From Streptomyces sp. NBC_00775 (GTDB taxonomy: Bacteria; Actinomycetota; Actinomycetes; Streptomycetales; Streptomycetaceae), in contig NZ_CP108938.1 in the NCBI RefSeq assembly GCF_036347135.1, positions 10,354,001 to 10,418,000 of the forward strand: a stretch of DNA of 64,000 bases. The letters run 5' to 3'. Positions 17,354 through 25,404 of this stretch are shown here, piece after piece; within the stretch, counting starts at the first letter, position 1, and each line of letters begins with the position of its first letter. The notes beneath the pieces are model-generated. The model had not been told where the DNA came from. It searched no databases and saw only the letters and a list, made by a program, of their open reading frames with translations. The position numbers were made by a program, and so were the translations under genes.

Positions 17354-17687
17354 GCCAACACCTCCCGGCTCGCCCGTACGACCACCAGCATGCCCCGCCG
17401 TCGCCGATGAAGGTCCCGTGGTGGCGGCCCTGCTGTTCTCCGGTCGTAGATTCCCTCGCCGGTCGGGGTGATGGGGATTCTTGAAAACGGGTCTGGTCGG
17501 CATTTCGTGACGGTCACGATCACGTAGTCCTCGGCCTCTGTGAACGGCCCCGGCATTCCCCATGGGGAAGCTCATGGACTTCCCCATGGGGATCCCGAAC
17601 GCACTCCCGTGGCTTTCCGGTCCTGCCGACGCAGCGGCGCACACTCAGGGCCATCCGACAGATGCAGCCTTGGCCCGTCGGTGTCGG
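17354..17687. other. Intergenic region upstream of the lipoprotein
   Basis: Between two minus-strand genes. It carries a pair of palindromes (see the next entry) about 200 bp upstream of the lipoprotein start and otherwise no gene. Confidence 0.45.
17556..17593. promoter_or_regulatory. Two copies of a perfect 12-bp palindrome
   Basis: TCCCCATGGGGA occurs at 17557-17568 and again at 17581-17592, 24 bp apart, so both lie on nearly the same DNA face. The left copy extends to TTCCCCATGGGGAA. It could be a dimeric-repressor operator for the lipoprotein gene or a decayed terminator. No regulator can be named. Confidence 0.4.
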
Positions 17688-18389
17688 TCAGTAGCCGATG
17701 GTGAAGCGACGTTGGACGAAGCGCGGCAGTTCTGCCTCGTCGACAAGGGCGACGGCGGAGTCCTCCATGGAGATACGGCTGCGCCCTTCCGCGTCGAGTA
17801 CCGGCTGGTCGCCCCCGATGCGGAACCGGCCCGTACGTTCGCCGGGTGCGATGTCCTCCGCGGGGCTGAAGTAGGTCCACAGCCGGTTGGAGGTGCGCAG
17901 GACGTTCAGGGCGTCGCGGTGGCCGCGCACCGCGGCGGCGTACTCCCTCGGCAGGCCGATCGCGTCGAGGGTTTCGTGCAGGAGTTCGTCGGAGTCGGCC
18001 CGTACGACTCCGGGCTCGATCTCCAGGCTGCCGGCACCGCCGATGACGATGAGCCGGGTCCGTGGGTGGCTTTCCAGCGCCTTCAGCAGTGCGCGCGCGG
18101 CGGTGACGTACACCGTGGGATCGGCGATCGAGCGGGCCACGGTGTCGGCGATGTCCCTGGCGGCGTTTCCGGGCTGGAATCCGCTGATCAGTACGTCGAG
18201 GCCGGATATGACGGCGGCGACGGCGTCGGCGTCCAGGACGTCGACGCTCTTCCAGACGACGTTCTTGCGGTCCTCGTCGATCCGCGTGGCGTCACGGCTG
18301 AACGCCGTGACGTGATGCCCCCGGTTGAGGGCTTCGGTGACGACGCGACTGCCGATGCCGCCTGTGGCCCCGATGACTCCGATGTGCAT
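17688..18389 (-). CDS. NAD(P)-binding oxidoreductase (atypical SDR, NmrA/YwnB-like)
   Basis: 233 residues from ATG 18389 behind AGGGAGAG. The N-terminal Rossmann motif is MHIGVIGATGGIGSRVVTEA, with GATGGIG at 7-13. DVLDADAVAAVISGLDVLIS and RLIVIGGAGSLEIEPG follow, matching the atypical SDR group that includes YwnB, BLVRB-like and NmrA-like proteins. The usual YxxxK is lacking, which is normal for this group. It is transcribed divergently from the tetR gene at 18504 across tandem repeats, so it is very likely the target of that repressor. Such pairs usually answer to electrophile or xenobiotic stress. Confidence 0.88.
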   Translation of the reverse strand: MHIGVIGATGGIGSRVVTEALNRGHHVTAFSRDATRIDEDRKNVVWKSVDVLDADAVAAVISGLDVLISGFQPGNAARDIADTVARSIADPTVYVTAARALLKALESHPRTRLIVIGGAGSLEIEPGVVRADSDELLHETLDAIGLPREYAAAVRGHRDALNVLRTSNRLWTYFSPAEDIAPGERTGRFRIGGDQPVLDAEGRSRISMEDSAVALVDEAELPRFVQRRFTIGY

Positions 18390-18427
18390 GGCTCTCCCTG
18401 GGTGGTTGCTCGCACCGCCGCCTACCT

Positions 18428-18481
18428 TCACGGCGCACAGAGACTATACGGCGTGAAGTATTAATACGGCGCACAGTATTG
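18428..18481. promoter_or_regulatory. Three tandem 18-bp repeats, probable TetR operator
   Basis: Units start at 18428, 18446 and 18464. The best two read ATACGGCGTGAAGTATTA and ATACGGCGCACAGTATTG; the first unit keeps ACGGCGCACAG. Their junction makes a perfect palindrome GTATTAATAC at 18458-18467. They fill the gap between the oxidoreductase and tetR starts and end 15 bp before a TAGAGT -10 box at 18493. Confidence 0.65.
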
Positions 18482-18503
18482 TGACGCTGTAGAGTGAGTG
18501 GCC

Positions 18504-19223
18504 ATGGAAAGCGTGGGAAACACCAAGGGGCGCCGCGAGCGACTGAGGGCCGAGACGACCGCAGAGATCAAGAAGGTCGCGCTGGAGTTGATGGCCTCGG
18601 GGGGACCGGACGCGATCACGCTGCGGGCCATCGCGCGCGAGATGGGCATGACGGCCAACGCCATCTACGGCTACTTCGCCACCCGCGACGACCTGGTCAC
18701 CACGCTGATCAACAACGTCTACACCTCGCTGGCCGACACCGTGGACGCCGCCTGGGGCGCCGCCCCCGCTCAGGATCCGGCCGCCGGGATCCAGGCATGG
18801 GCCCGCGCCTTCAGGAACTGGGCGCTGGCCAACCCCGAGGGCTTCCGCCTCATCTACGGCGACCCCGTCCCCGGCTACCGGCCGCCCGAAGGCGGTGCCG
18901 CTCCGGAAGCCGCCCGCCGTGTCTGCACCGGCATAACCGCACTCGCGGCCACGGCCTGGCCGCACGCCGAACTCCGTTACTCGAACAGCGACTTCGAGTG
19001 GTCCGACTTCGACCTCGGCCTGCTGGACAAGGTCCGCCCGGCCTTCCCCGATCTGCCTCCGGCCGCCGTGGCCCTCGCCCTGCGTATCTGGAGCCACCTG
19101 CACGGCCTGGTGTCGCTGGAGATCTACGGCCACCTGCAGACCCAGGCCCTCAGCCCGGAAAAGCTCTTCCGCGAAGAACTGGCCCAGCTCATCCGCTCCT
19201 TGGACATCCCACCGCAGAGCTGA
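18504..19223 (+). CDS. TetR family transcriptional regulator
   Basis: 239 residues from ATG 18504 (MESVGNTKGRRERLRAETTA); an in-frame GTG lies two codons earlier. The HTH is ITLRAIAREMGMTANAIYGY followed by FATRDDLVTTLI, residues about 36-68. The C-terminal domain carries WALANPEGFRLIYGDPVPG and matches the TetR_C_13 type. It likely represses itself and the divergent NAD(P) oxidoreductase through the repeats at 18428-18481. The ligand is unknown. Confidence 0.9.
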   Translation: MESVGNTKGRRERLRAETTAEIKKVALELMASGGPDAITLRAIAREMGMTANAIYGYFATRDDLVTTLINNVYTSLADTVDAAWGAAPAQDPAAGIQAWARAFRNWALANPEGFRLIYGDPVPGYRPPEGGAAPEAARRVCTGITALAATAWPHAELRYSNSDFEWSDFDLGLLDKVRPAFPDLPPAAVALALRIWSHLHGLVSLEIYGHLQTQALSPEKLFREELAQLIRSLDIPPQS

Positions 19224-19354
19224 CTGCCCTGCGCAAGCGACACAGCTACAGCACCGCTGACTCGCCTCCGTAGGGCAAGCAACTACCGCCGGGGCATCAA
19301 TCCCACGAGCGTGCGCGCCGCTGCCGGGGGTGCTTCCCCCTGTGGAATTGCAGG

Positions 19355-20055
19355 ATGCTCAAGCCGCCGTCAATGGGGAAATACTTGACCCTCGACAGCG
19401 TCGTGTTTGCCTGCGGGAATGCCCTGGCCATGGGGGTTCTGTCCGCGTTGAAGGACGTGCTGTTCCCGGATGCCGTGGGGATGATGCTGGACCGGTTGGC
19501 CGAGGTGGACGGGGTGGTTGTGGCCGAAGCCCACAGCGTCGTACCGGAGTTGACGTGTCCGGACTGCACCACCGTCTCGCGCCGGGTGCACAGCCGATAC
19601 GGACGACGGCTCGCCGAGTACCCGGTCGGCGGGCGCCGCGTGGTGGTGAGGCTGGAGGTCCGGCGGTTCTTCTGCGACGCCGCCGACTGCGGGTGCCGGA
19701 CGTTCGTCGAGCAGGTCGAAGGCCTGACCACGCGCTAGGCCCGGGCCGGGCCCGGCGTGAAGACGCTGTGTCGGTCCTTCGCACTGACGGCGGACGGCCG
19801 ACCGGGGATGCGGCTGTGCCGCTCGCTGGCCGTACCCACAGGCCGGGCCCGGCTGCTCAGCCAGCTGCACCCGACCGACGTTCCCGCCCGGAGCCCGCGA
19901 GTGCTGGGCGTCGACGACTTCGCCTTCCGCCGCTCACGCACCTACGGAACCATCCTGGTCGACGTCGAGACCTCCACCCCCATCGACCTGTTGCCCGACC
20001 GCACCAGCGAGACGCTCGCCGCCTGGCTCACCGCGCACCCCGGCGAGCCTCCGCG
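19355..20055 (+). pseudogene. ISL3-family transposase, interrupted and 3' truncated
   Basis: The frame from 19355 gives the ISL3 N-terminal zinc finger: ELTCPDCTTVSRRVHSRYGR followed by FFCDAADCGCRTFVEQ. An in-frame TAG at 19736 interrupts it. The same frame then continues VKTLCRSFALTADGRPGMRL and RVLGVDDFAFRRSRTYGTIL, with the first DDE aspartates. Homology stops near 20055, so the second half of the transposase is absent. No terminal inverted repeats were identified. Confidence 0.85.
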
Positions 20056-20130
20056 AAAACCCGTTAGTGGACCACGGCGACCACTGCTAATCTTCCCGAG
20101 GCCGGGCGAGAGAACGAGGAGGTGGTACCC

Positions 20131-20184
20131 GTGAACGCAGTATTGACATGGGTGCTCCCCTCCGGGGTCACGGTCGGGCGATAG
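20131..20184 (+). CDS. Short leader ORF before the hydrolase gene
   Basis: A 17-codon frame from GTG 20131, MNAVLTWVLPSGVTVGR, is preceded by an unusually strong ribosome binding site (GAGGAGGTGG, six to seven bases spacing) and ends in TAG at 20184. It lies 44 bases before the hydrolase start and directly ahead of a hairpin. The strong site on so short a frame suggests a regulatory upstream ORF rather than a functional peptide. Confidence 0.5.
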   Translation: MNAVLTWVLPSGVTVGR

Positions 20185-20185
20185 G

Positions 20186-20228
20186 TCGTCCGGGAGCGCC
20201 GCTCTGAGCACTCCCGAAAGGCACGACC
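20186..20228 (+). promoter_or_regulatory. Hairpin covering the hydrolase ribosome binding site
   Basis: CGGGAG (20191-20196) pairs with CTCCCG (20211-20216), and an outer GTCGT near 20186-20190 can pair with ACGAC at 20223-20227. GAAAGGC, the likely ribosome binding site, lies between the inner and outer right arms and just before ATG 20229. Folding could reduce translation until ribosomes on the leader ORF move the stem. Confidence 0.45.
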
Positions 20229-20963
20229 ATGCATTTCACTTCCGAACAGCGCCTCGATGACGGCGTCCTCGAGCGCGAATTCACCCTCGGCGAGATCCCC
20301 GGCATCCTGTGGACGCCCGCGCCCGCATCCGTACCGGCGCCGCTGATCCTGATCGGCCACCCCCCACTCGGACTGCGCAAGATGTACCCCCGACTGGTGG
20401 CGCGGGCCCAGCACGCCGCGGCGGAGGGCTTCGCCTCGGCCACCATCGAGCTTCCCGGAAGCGGTGACCGGCCCCGTTGGGCCGCCGTCGAGCAGGCCCG
20501 CGCCGACCTGCGCCGGGCGATGGAGGCCGGCGAGCCGGTCAGCGACGAGGTCATCGACGCCCTCATCCTCCCGCTGGTCGACAAGGCGGTCCCGGAATGG
20601 CAGGCCACCCTGGACGCCCTCCTGTCGCTGCCCGAGATCGGCGGCCCGGTCGGGTACTCGGGGGGAGTGATCTCCATCGGAATCCGGCTTGCGGTGGTCG
20701 AGCCGCGCATCGTGGCCGCCGGTTTCTTCGCCGGGAGTTTCGTGCCTCGCGCCATGTTCGAGGAGGCCCGCCAGGTCACCATTCCGCTGCATGTCCTGCT
20801 GCAGTGGGACGACGAAGGGAACGACCGGCAGGCGGCCCTGGACCTGTTCGACGCCTTCGGCTCCAAGGAGAAGTCCCTGCACGCCAATATGGGCGGTCAC
20901 ACCGGCGTCCCGCAGTTCGCGGGGGACGTCGCGGCCCAGTTCTTCACCCGGCACCTGAAGTGA
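20229..20963 (+). CDS. Dienelactone-hydrolase-like alpha/beta hydrolase
   Basis: 244 residues from ATG 20229. The fold is seen as APLILIGHPPLGLRKMYPRL (oxyanion loop), nucleophile elbow in GPVGYSGGVISIGIRL (G-x-S-x-G with S in YSGG), a Asp-bearing strand in IPLHVLLQWDDEGNDRQAAL, and the catalytic His in NMGGHTGVPQFAGDVAAQFF. Similar Streptomyces proteins are annotated as alpha/beta hydrolase or dienelactone hydrolase. It is cytosolic (no signal peptide). The leader ORF and hairpin in front hint at post-initiation control. The substrate is unknown. Confidence 0.88.
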   Translation: MHFTSEQRLDDGVLEREFTLGEIPGILWTPAPASVPAPLILIGHPPLGLRKMYPRLVARAQHAAAEGFASATIELPGSGDRPRWAAVEQARADLRRAMEAGEPVSDEVIDALILPLVDKAVPEWQATLDALLSLPEIGGPVGYSGGVISIGIRLAVVEPRIVAAGFFAGSFVPRAMFEEARQVTIPLHVLLQWDDEGNDRQAALDLFDAFGSKEKSLHANMGGHTGVPQFAGDVAAQFFTRHLK

Positions 20964-20994
20964 GGCCGGGCCGTCAGGCCGGCAGCAGCTCCAG

Positions 20995-21072
20995 ATGATC
21001 ACCGTGAGCGTGGTCCTGCTGGCGCTCGCGGCCGTGGTCGCCTGGGGCCGCTTCGGCCCGCACGCCTTCTAG
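20995..21072 (+). pseudogene. Membrane-protein tail, possibly YrdB/DUF2568-like
   Basis: A frame of 25 residues, MITVSVVLLALAAVVAWGRF then GPHAF and a stop. It looks like the last transmembrane helix of a YrdB-type (DUF2568) protein, whose C-terminus often reads AWGRFxAP. No upstream remainder is seen. Confidence 0.35.
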
Positions 21073-21284
21073 TTCCTGGCGCCGTCACCCACCCGTCGAC
21101 GGAGACCTGCGACGGGTGGGTGACGCGGGCGGCAACCACCCCAGGGTCAGCTGTGCTGCGGCACCCCCGCGGATCTCGCCCCACGATGTCGCCGCCGTCT
21201 GGCTGATGGTGCCCGGCGGAACGGGCGTCCCAGCGCCGGTGGTGGCCGAGACCCGCCGCACCGCCGGACGGATCGCGGCCGGCC

Positions 21285-21596
21285 GTGGCTGAGGACTGGC
21301 TGCGGACGAGGCCGGCGTGCGGGGAGCATGCCGAGGTGATCGGCGAACTGCGCGCCCTGGTCGTGGAACAGCCCCTCAGAGAACGGCTGTGGGCACTGCT
21401 CATGCTGGCCCTGCACCGGACGGGGCGCCGGGCCGACGCCCTCGGCGCCTACGACCAGGCGCGGGCACGGCTCGTCGACGAGCTGGGCCTGGACCCGGGA
21501 CGGGAACTGTCGGCACTGCACCAGCGGATCCTCAACGGCGACCCGACCCTCACCGCCGGGACAACGGGAACGCCGGAACTCTTCGCGGGGCGATGA
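21285..21596 (+). pseudogene. Bacterial transcriptional activator (BTAD) domain fragment
   Basis: A frame of about 103 residues matching the C-terminal half of the BTAD of SARP/AfsR regulators: CGEHAEVIGELRALVVEQPL, RERLWALLMLALHRTGRRAD, ALGAYDQARARLVDELGLDP, and the ending RELSALHQRILNGDP. The DNA-binding OmpR-like domain and the first half of the BTAD are missing and there is no proper start. It is a remnant of a pathway-specific activator. Confidence 0.7.
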
Positions 21597-21937
21597 CCGC
21601 CCTATCGTCCCTGGGCCTGTCGCCGGAGTTGCGGATGTCTATCACGCCGGCGAGGGCGGTGATTTCGGCGGGCCGCACGACGCCGCCCGGCTGGAGTTGC
21701 CGAGCCCCCGCATCCGTCCCGCGCGAGGGACTGCGGCCCCTGCGCGAACCGGACGCCGTCGGGCTGGAGGACGACGATGACGGCGGCGACGGTGGTTGAG
21801 ACCGCCCGATGCGAGACCTGACCGACTTCTGTCTGGTGTCGTGGGTGGGCCCTGGCTCCTCCCGCCGGTCCCACCGGGAGTGAGAGAGCGAGGCCATCTC
21901 GTGCTGCTGGTCCGCTACGGAGGTGGTGTCCCTTGGC
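21597..21937. other. Intergenic region, nothing recognised
   Basis: About 340 bases after the BTAD remnant. The acidic run near 21765-21790 (GAGGACGACGATGACGGCGG) gives poly-acidic nonsense; no family or start site is seen. Confidence 0.4.
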
Positions 21938-22897
21938 CTACTTGGATTGGATTCGTCCAAGCGGGTTGGGGCCGGTTGTCAGCGCGTCACGCGCTGACTG
22001 CCAGGCGGAGCCTCCGGGGTAGAGCTCGGTGCGGAGGTAGGCCCAGGTGAGCCGCGCGACCGCGGCGACTCGCTCGGGGTTCTCGTCCGTGGTCTCGGCG
22101 ACGTCGTATCCGGAGACCCCGCCGAGCCCGTGCTCCGCGTCGAACAGGGTGAGCAGAGACTTGGGGCCCGGGGAGAGAACGTACGGATCGGTGTGCCAGT
22201 CCGGTCCCCGGACCGTCAGGAAGGCGGAGTCGTCCTTGTCGCCGGCGACCACGAGCGCGGGCGTCGTCATCTCGGAGAAGTCCGTGGTCAGGAAGAACGA
22301 GTAGTTCTCGGCCGTGAACTCGGTGAGGGCGTCGCCGCCTCGGCCAGGTGCGGCAAGCAGCACGCCTGTCTTGATCCGTGGCTCGGCCAGGTTCACCTCC
22401 GTTCCGTCGTGCGGATCGGTGAGCCGGGCGCCCAGGAGCAGGCTCGCGGTGTGCCCGCCCATCGAGTGCCCGGCTACGGCGACCTTGCTTCGGTCGAGGC
22501 GCCCGGCGAGCTGGGGGATGGCGGCCTCGATCACGTCGAGCTGGTCGAGGATGCGCTTCATGTCCTCGGCTCGTGAGCGCCAGTGCGGAAGCGCCCTGGG
22601 GGTGTCGGGATCCAGGCTCAGTGTCCTGGAGTCCAGATGGGTGGGCTGGATCACGACGAAGCCATGTGCCGCCCAGAAGTTGGCGAGGGGGGCGTAGCCG
22701 TTCAGCGAGGAGAGGTTGTTCGAGAAGCCGAGACCGTGCGAGAGGAGGATGACCGGCAGCTCGCTCCCTGTCACGGGGGCGGAGACGCGCACCTGAAGGT
22801 CCACCGCCCGGCCGGGAGCCGGCAGCACGACCGGACTGACCGAGAGGACCGGAGTGGGCGAGTTGAAGGTGTCGGTCGTGTAAGTCGATTCACTCAT
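21938..22897 (-). CDS. Alpha/beta hydrolase (chlorophyllase / PAF-acetylhydrolase-like)
   Basis: 319 residues. ATG 22897 is chosen over the ATG three codons upstream because GAAGGGAA is correctly spaced for it. The fold shows ELPVILLSHGLGFSNNLSSL (oxyanion loop), VAVAGHSMGGHTASLLLGA (G-H-S-M-G nucleophile elbow near 145), TTPALVVAGDKDDSAFLTVR (catalytic Asp strand) and LLTLFDAEHGLGGVSGYD (catalytic His). It lacks a signal peptide. It faces the divergent tetR gene at 23064 across a duplicated operator-like sequence and is very likely its target. Confidence 0.88.
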   Translation of the reverse strand: MSESTYTTDTFNSPTPVLSVSPVVLPAPGRAVDLQVRVSAPVTGSELPVILLSHGLGFSNNLSSLNGYAPLANFWAAHGFVVIQPTHLDSRTLSLDPDTPRALPHWRSRAEDMKRILDQLDVIEAAIPQLAGRLDRSKVAVAGHSMGGHTASLLLGARLTDPHDGTEVNLAEPRIKTGVLLAAPGRGGDALTEFTAENYSFFLTTDFSEMTTPALVVAGDKDDSAFLTVRGPDWHTDPYVLSPGPKSLLTLFDAEHGLGGVSGYDVAETTDENPERVAAVARLTWAYLRTELYPGGSAWQSARDALTTGPNPLGRIQSK

Positions 22898-22924
22898 GAC
22901 GCGCATTTCCCTTCGATAGCCACT

Positions 22925-22951
22925 GCTGCCCGGCTCATGCGGCCGGGCAGC
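22925..22951. other. Hairpin in the hydrolase 5' region
   Basis: GCTGCCCGGC (22925-22934) pairs with GCCGGGCAGC (22942-22951), loop TCATGCG. On the hydrolase transcript it would fold about 30 bases upstream of the start. Its purpose is unknown. Confidence 0.35.
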
Positions 22952-22996
22952 GGGCGAGACGGGGCCAGGAACGCCCGGCTTCAGCTACCCTGAAAT

Positions 22997-23040
22997 CGGA
23001 GCGTCGTTCCGTTTACGATACGGAGCGCTGTTCCGTTTCG
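22997..23040. promoter_or_regulatory. Duplicated operator-like repeat between hydrolase and tetR
   Basis: CGGAGCGTCGTTCCGTTTACG (22997-23017) is repeated as CGGAGCGCTGTTCCGTTTCG (23021-23040), 24 bp apart. Each unit contains CGGA...TCCG, an imperfect inverted repeat of the type bound by TetR dimers. It lies 24 bp before the tetR start and about 100 bp before the hydrolase start. Confidence 0.65.
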
Positions 23041-23063
23041 TCAACTGTCCTCGGAAGGAGAGC

Positions 23064-23654
23064 GTGGTGTCCGCTGCAAGCCCGTCCAGAGGGGCGTCCG
23101 CCCGGAGCAAGCGGGCCGACGCGGTGCGCAACCAGCAGACGCTGCTCGAAGCCGCCGCCGAGGTGTTCGTCAGCTCCGGCGTCGACGCGCCCATCCGGGA
23201 GATCGCGGCCAGAGCCGGTGTCGGGATGGGCACGATCTACCGCCACTTCCCGACGCGCGCGGATCTCGTCGTCGCCGTCTACCGCCACCAGGTCGAAGCC
23301 TGCGCCGAAGCAGGCCCGAACCTGCTGGCCGGTGCCGACTCCCCGCTCGCGGCACTCCGCCAGTGGGTCGACCTCTTCGTCGACTTCCTGGTCACCAAGC
23401 ACGGCCTCGCCAACGCACTGCAATCGGACAGCAGCGGCTTCGAGGCACTCCACGCCTACTTCCTCGACCGCCTGGTGCCCGTCTGCACGCAACTGCTCGA
23501 CGCCGCCGCCGACGCCGGCGAAATCGATCCCGGCACGCACGCCTACGAACTGATGCGCGGCATCGGCAACCTCTGCATCGGACATGACAGCGACCCCCGC
23601 TATGACCCCCGCCGATTGATCGAACTGCTCCTGCGGGGGCTGCAGCGACCGTAG
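23064..23654 (+). CDS. TetR family transcriptional regulator
   Basis: 196 residues. Two GTG codons (23064, 23067) follow GGAAGGAGAG; the first is used here. HTH: APIREIAARAGVGMGTIYRH followed by FPTRADLVVAVYRHQVEA, residues about 40-75. The C-terminal domain begins ADSPLAALRQWVDLFVDFLV and contains HAYELMRGIGNLCIGHD, matching the SCO0520-like TetR_C group. It probably represses itself and the divergent hydrolase via the duplicated repeat at 22997-23040. Confidence 0.92.
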   Translation: MVSAASPSRGASARSKRADAVRNQQTLLEAAAEVFVSSGVDAPIREIAARAGVGMGTIYRHFPTRADLVVAVYRHQVEACAEAGPNLLAGADSPLAALRQWVDLFVDFLVTKHGLANALQSDSSGFEALHAYFLDRLVPVCTQLLDAAADAGEIDPGTHAYELMRGIGNLCIGHDSDPRYDPRRLIELLLRGLQRP

Positions 23655-23735
23655 CGAGCTGCCCCAACGCCGAGATCGTCCCCGCAACGCCCTCCTCGCT
23701 CCCTGGCCTTGGAGCGTCAGCACCGGCCGGCGCCG

Positions 23736-24527
23736 TCACACGTCGAGGTCAACCCCCGTTCCGACGGGCAGCCAGCGGAAGCGGTCCTGGATGTCGACGG
23801 GGGCCGAGGCCAGGTGCCGTTCGATGGCGTCGCGGTTCTCGCGGAAGTGGTGCCAGCCCTCGTAGTGGATGGGGAGAGCGGTTCGCGGGGTGAGGAGATG
23901 GCACAGCTCTACGGCCTGACGGGCCGTCATCGAATAGCGGATCGGTCCCGTCAGCGGGAAGCGCACGCCGCCCATGTGCAACAGGGCGGTGCCCACGTTC
24001 AGGCGACGTGCAAGGTGTCGTACGCCGTCGTGGAGGACGGTGTCTCCGGAGATCCACAGCACGCCGTGGCGTTGTCCCGGCCAGTGCAGCGCGAAGCCGG
24101 TGACGTCCCCGGTGATCGGCCGGGACAGCGGCGGGCCGTGGCGGGCGGGTGTCGCGGTGATGTCGATCGTCGTGCGTCCTGGGGCCTGAAGGCGTGTGGT
24201 CGTCCAGGGCGCCAGGCCAACGGCGTTGCCGCCGAGTCGTTGTGCTCCGGACGTCGTGGTGAGTACGGCGTCCGCGGTCGGCAGCAGGGCGCGTCCGGCC
24301 ATGTCGAGGTTGTCGCCGTGGTGGTCGTGGCTGAGCAGGACGGCGTCGACCGGCGGCAGGTCCGCGACGGCGAGGGCGGGGCCGGACGTCTTACGGGAGG
24401 AGGTGCCCCAGCCGAACCGGTAGCGGTGGCCCGGCGGATCGAACGTCGGGTCGGTCAGCAGCCGCCAGCCGCCGACCTCGATCAGTGTGGTCGGGCCGCC
24501 GATGTGGGTGACGCGGACGTCGGTCAT
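23736..24527 (-). CDS. Metallo-beta-lactamase-fold hydrolase (UlaG/RomA-like)
   Basis: 263 residues, ATG 24527 with GGAAGGGA upstream. The zinc motif is VLLSHDHHGDNLDMAG (HxHxD variant SHDHHGDN) near 64-80. Further ligands are in TATPARHGPPLSRP, VLWISGDTVLHDGV and LPIHYEGWHHFRENRD. The order matches the UlaG-like L-ascorbate-6-phosphate lactonase or RomA/NAPE-PLD-type MBL group. It is the last gene of a minus-strand set led by the LAL regulator, with a 60-bp gap holding a hairpin. It probably hydrolyses a lactone or ester-like small molecule; substrate unknown. Confidence 0.88.
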   Translation of the reverse strand: MTDVRVTHIGGPTTLIEVGGWRLLTDPTFDPPGHRYRFGWGTSSRKTSGPALAVADLPPVDAVLLSHDHHGDNLDMAGRALLPTADAVLTTTSGAQRLGGNAVGLAPWTTTRLQAPGRTTIDITATPARHGPPLSRPITGDVTGFALHWPGQRHGVLWISGDTVLHDGVRHLARRLNVGTALLHMGGVRFPLTGPIRYSMTARQAVELCHLLTPRTALPIHYEGWHHFRENRDAIERHLASAPVDIQDRFRWLPVGTGVDLDV

Positions 24528-24546
24528 GCGGTGATCCCTTCCGGTG

Positions 24547-24577
24547 GCCCGGGGCGGCGGGTATGGCCGCCCCGGGC
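24547..24577 (-). terminator. Intercistronic hairpin
   Basis: GCCCGGGGCGGC (24547-24558) pairs perfectly with GCCGCCCCGGGC (24566-24577). It lies between the alpha/beta hydrolase and MBL genes and could attenuate transcription or stabilise the upstream mRNA. Confidence 0.55.
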
Positions 24578-24587
24578 GTGCTGGTGG

Positions 24588-25385
24588 CTATCGGGCGTGC
24601 GACAGGGCCCACGACAGCGCGTAGTCCGCGACCTCTTCCCAGCCTGGCGAGGCCGGCATCAGGTGCGGCTGCCCCGGATACTCCTTGATCTCGGTGACGG
24701 TGTTCGACTTGTAGTGCTGGGCGTTGGACTGCTGGATCTTGGGCGGCATGAGGTGGTCCAGTTCGCCGGAGAGGAACAGCAGCGGTGCACGGTCGTCGTT
24801 GTGGTAGTTCACCCAGATGTCCTGGTGGCCGGGCTGGAGGTTGGCCAGCACGCTGTTCCACAGGATGCGGCCCGAGGCGGGGATCGCGTAACGCTCGTAG
24901 AGCGCCCGGGACTCCTCTTCGGTGAAGGTGTTGGTGAAGGCGTAGTGCCACTGCTCATGGGTGAGGCCGACCGCCTTGTGGTGGTTGGCGGGGTTCTTGA
25001 GCACGGGGAAGGTCGACTTCACCTGGCTCAGCGGGACCGTCTTCACGCCTTCGGTGGGTGCGGAGTTGATGGCCACTCCGGCCGCCCCGAAGCCGTGGTC
25101 GAGCAGGACCTGGGTGAACGCCCCGCCCGCGGAGTGGCCGATCAGGACGGGCGGCTTGTCGAGCCCGCGGATCACGTTGGCCAGGCTCTCGACGATCTGA
25201 GGGGCTGTCAGCTTCTCGATCGGGGTCGGGTCGGCGTTCAGCGACTCGACCTCCACCTCGAAGCCGGGGTAGGCGGGCGCGAGCACGCGGTAGCCCTGCT
25301 TCTCGTAACGGTCGATCCAGTGCTCCCAGCTGCGAGGGGTGACCCAGAAGCCGTGGATCAGGACGATGGTGTTCGGTGCGCTCAT
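24588..25385 (-). CDS. Alpha/beta fold hydrolase
   Basis: 265 residues from ATG 25385 behind GGAAGG. The fold shows NTIVLIHGFWVTPRSWEHWI, PPVLIGHSAGGAFTQVLLD (nucleophile elbow G-H-S-A-G near 92), PLLFLSGELDHLMPPKIQQ (Asp strand) and EYPGQPHLMPASPGWEEVAD (catalytic His). It resembles hydrolases related to lysophospholipase or non-heme peroxidases. There is no signal peptide. It starts 19 bp after the stop of the Tat-exported hydrolase upstream, so the two are cotranscribed. Confidence 0.88.
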   Translation of the reverse strand: MSAPNTIVLIHGFWVTPRSWEHWIDRYEKQGYRVLAPAYPGFEVEVESLNADPTPIEKLTAPQIVESLANVIRGLDKPPVLIGHSAGGAFTQVLLDHGFGAAGVAINSAPTEGVKTVPLSQVKSTFPVLKNPANHHKAVGLTHEQWHYAFTNTFTEEESRALYERYAIPASGRILWNSVLANLQPGHQDIWVNYHNDDRAPLLFLSGELDHLMPPKIQQSNAQHYKSNTVTEIKEYPGQPHLMPASPGWEEVADYALSWALSHAR

Positions 25386-25404
25386 CGATGTTCCTTCCAG
25401 GGCG

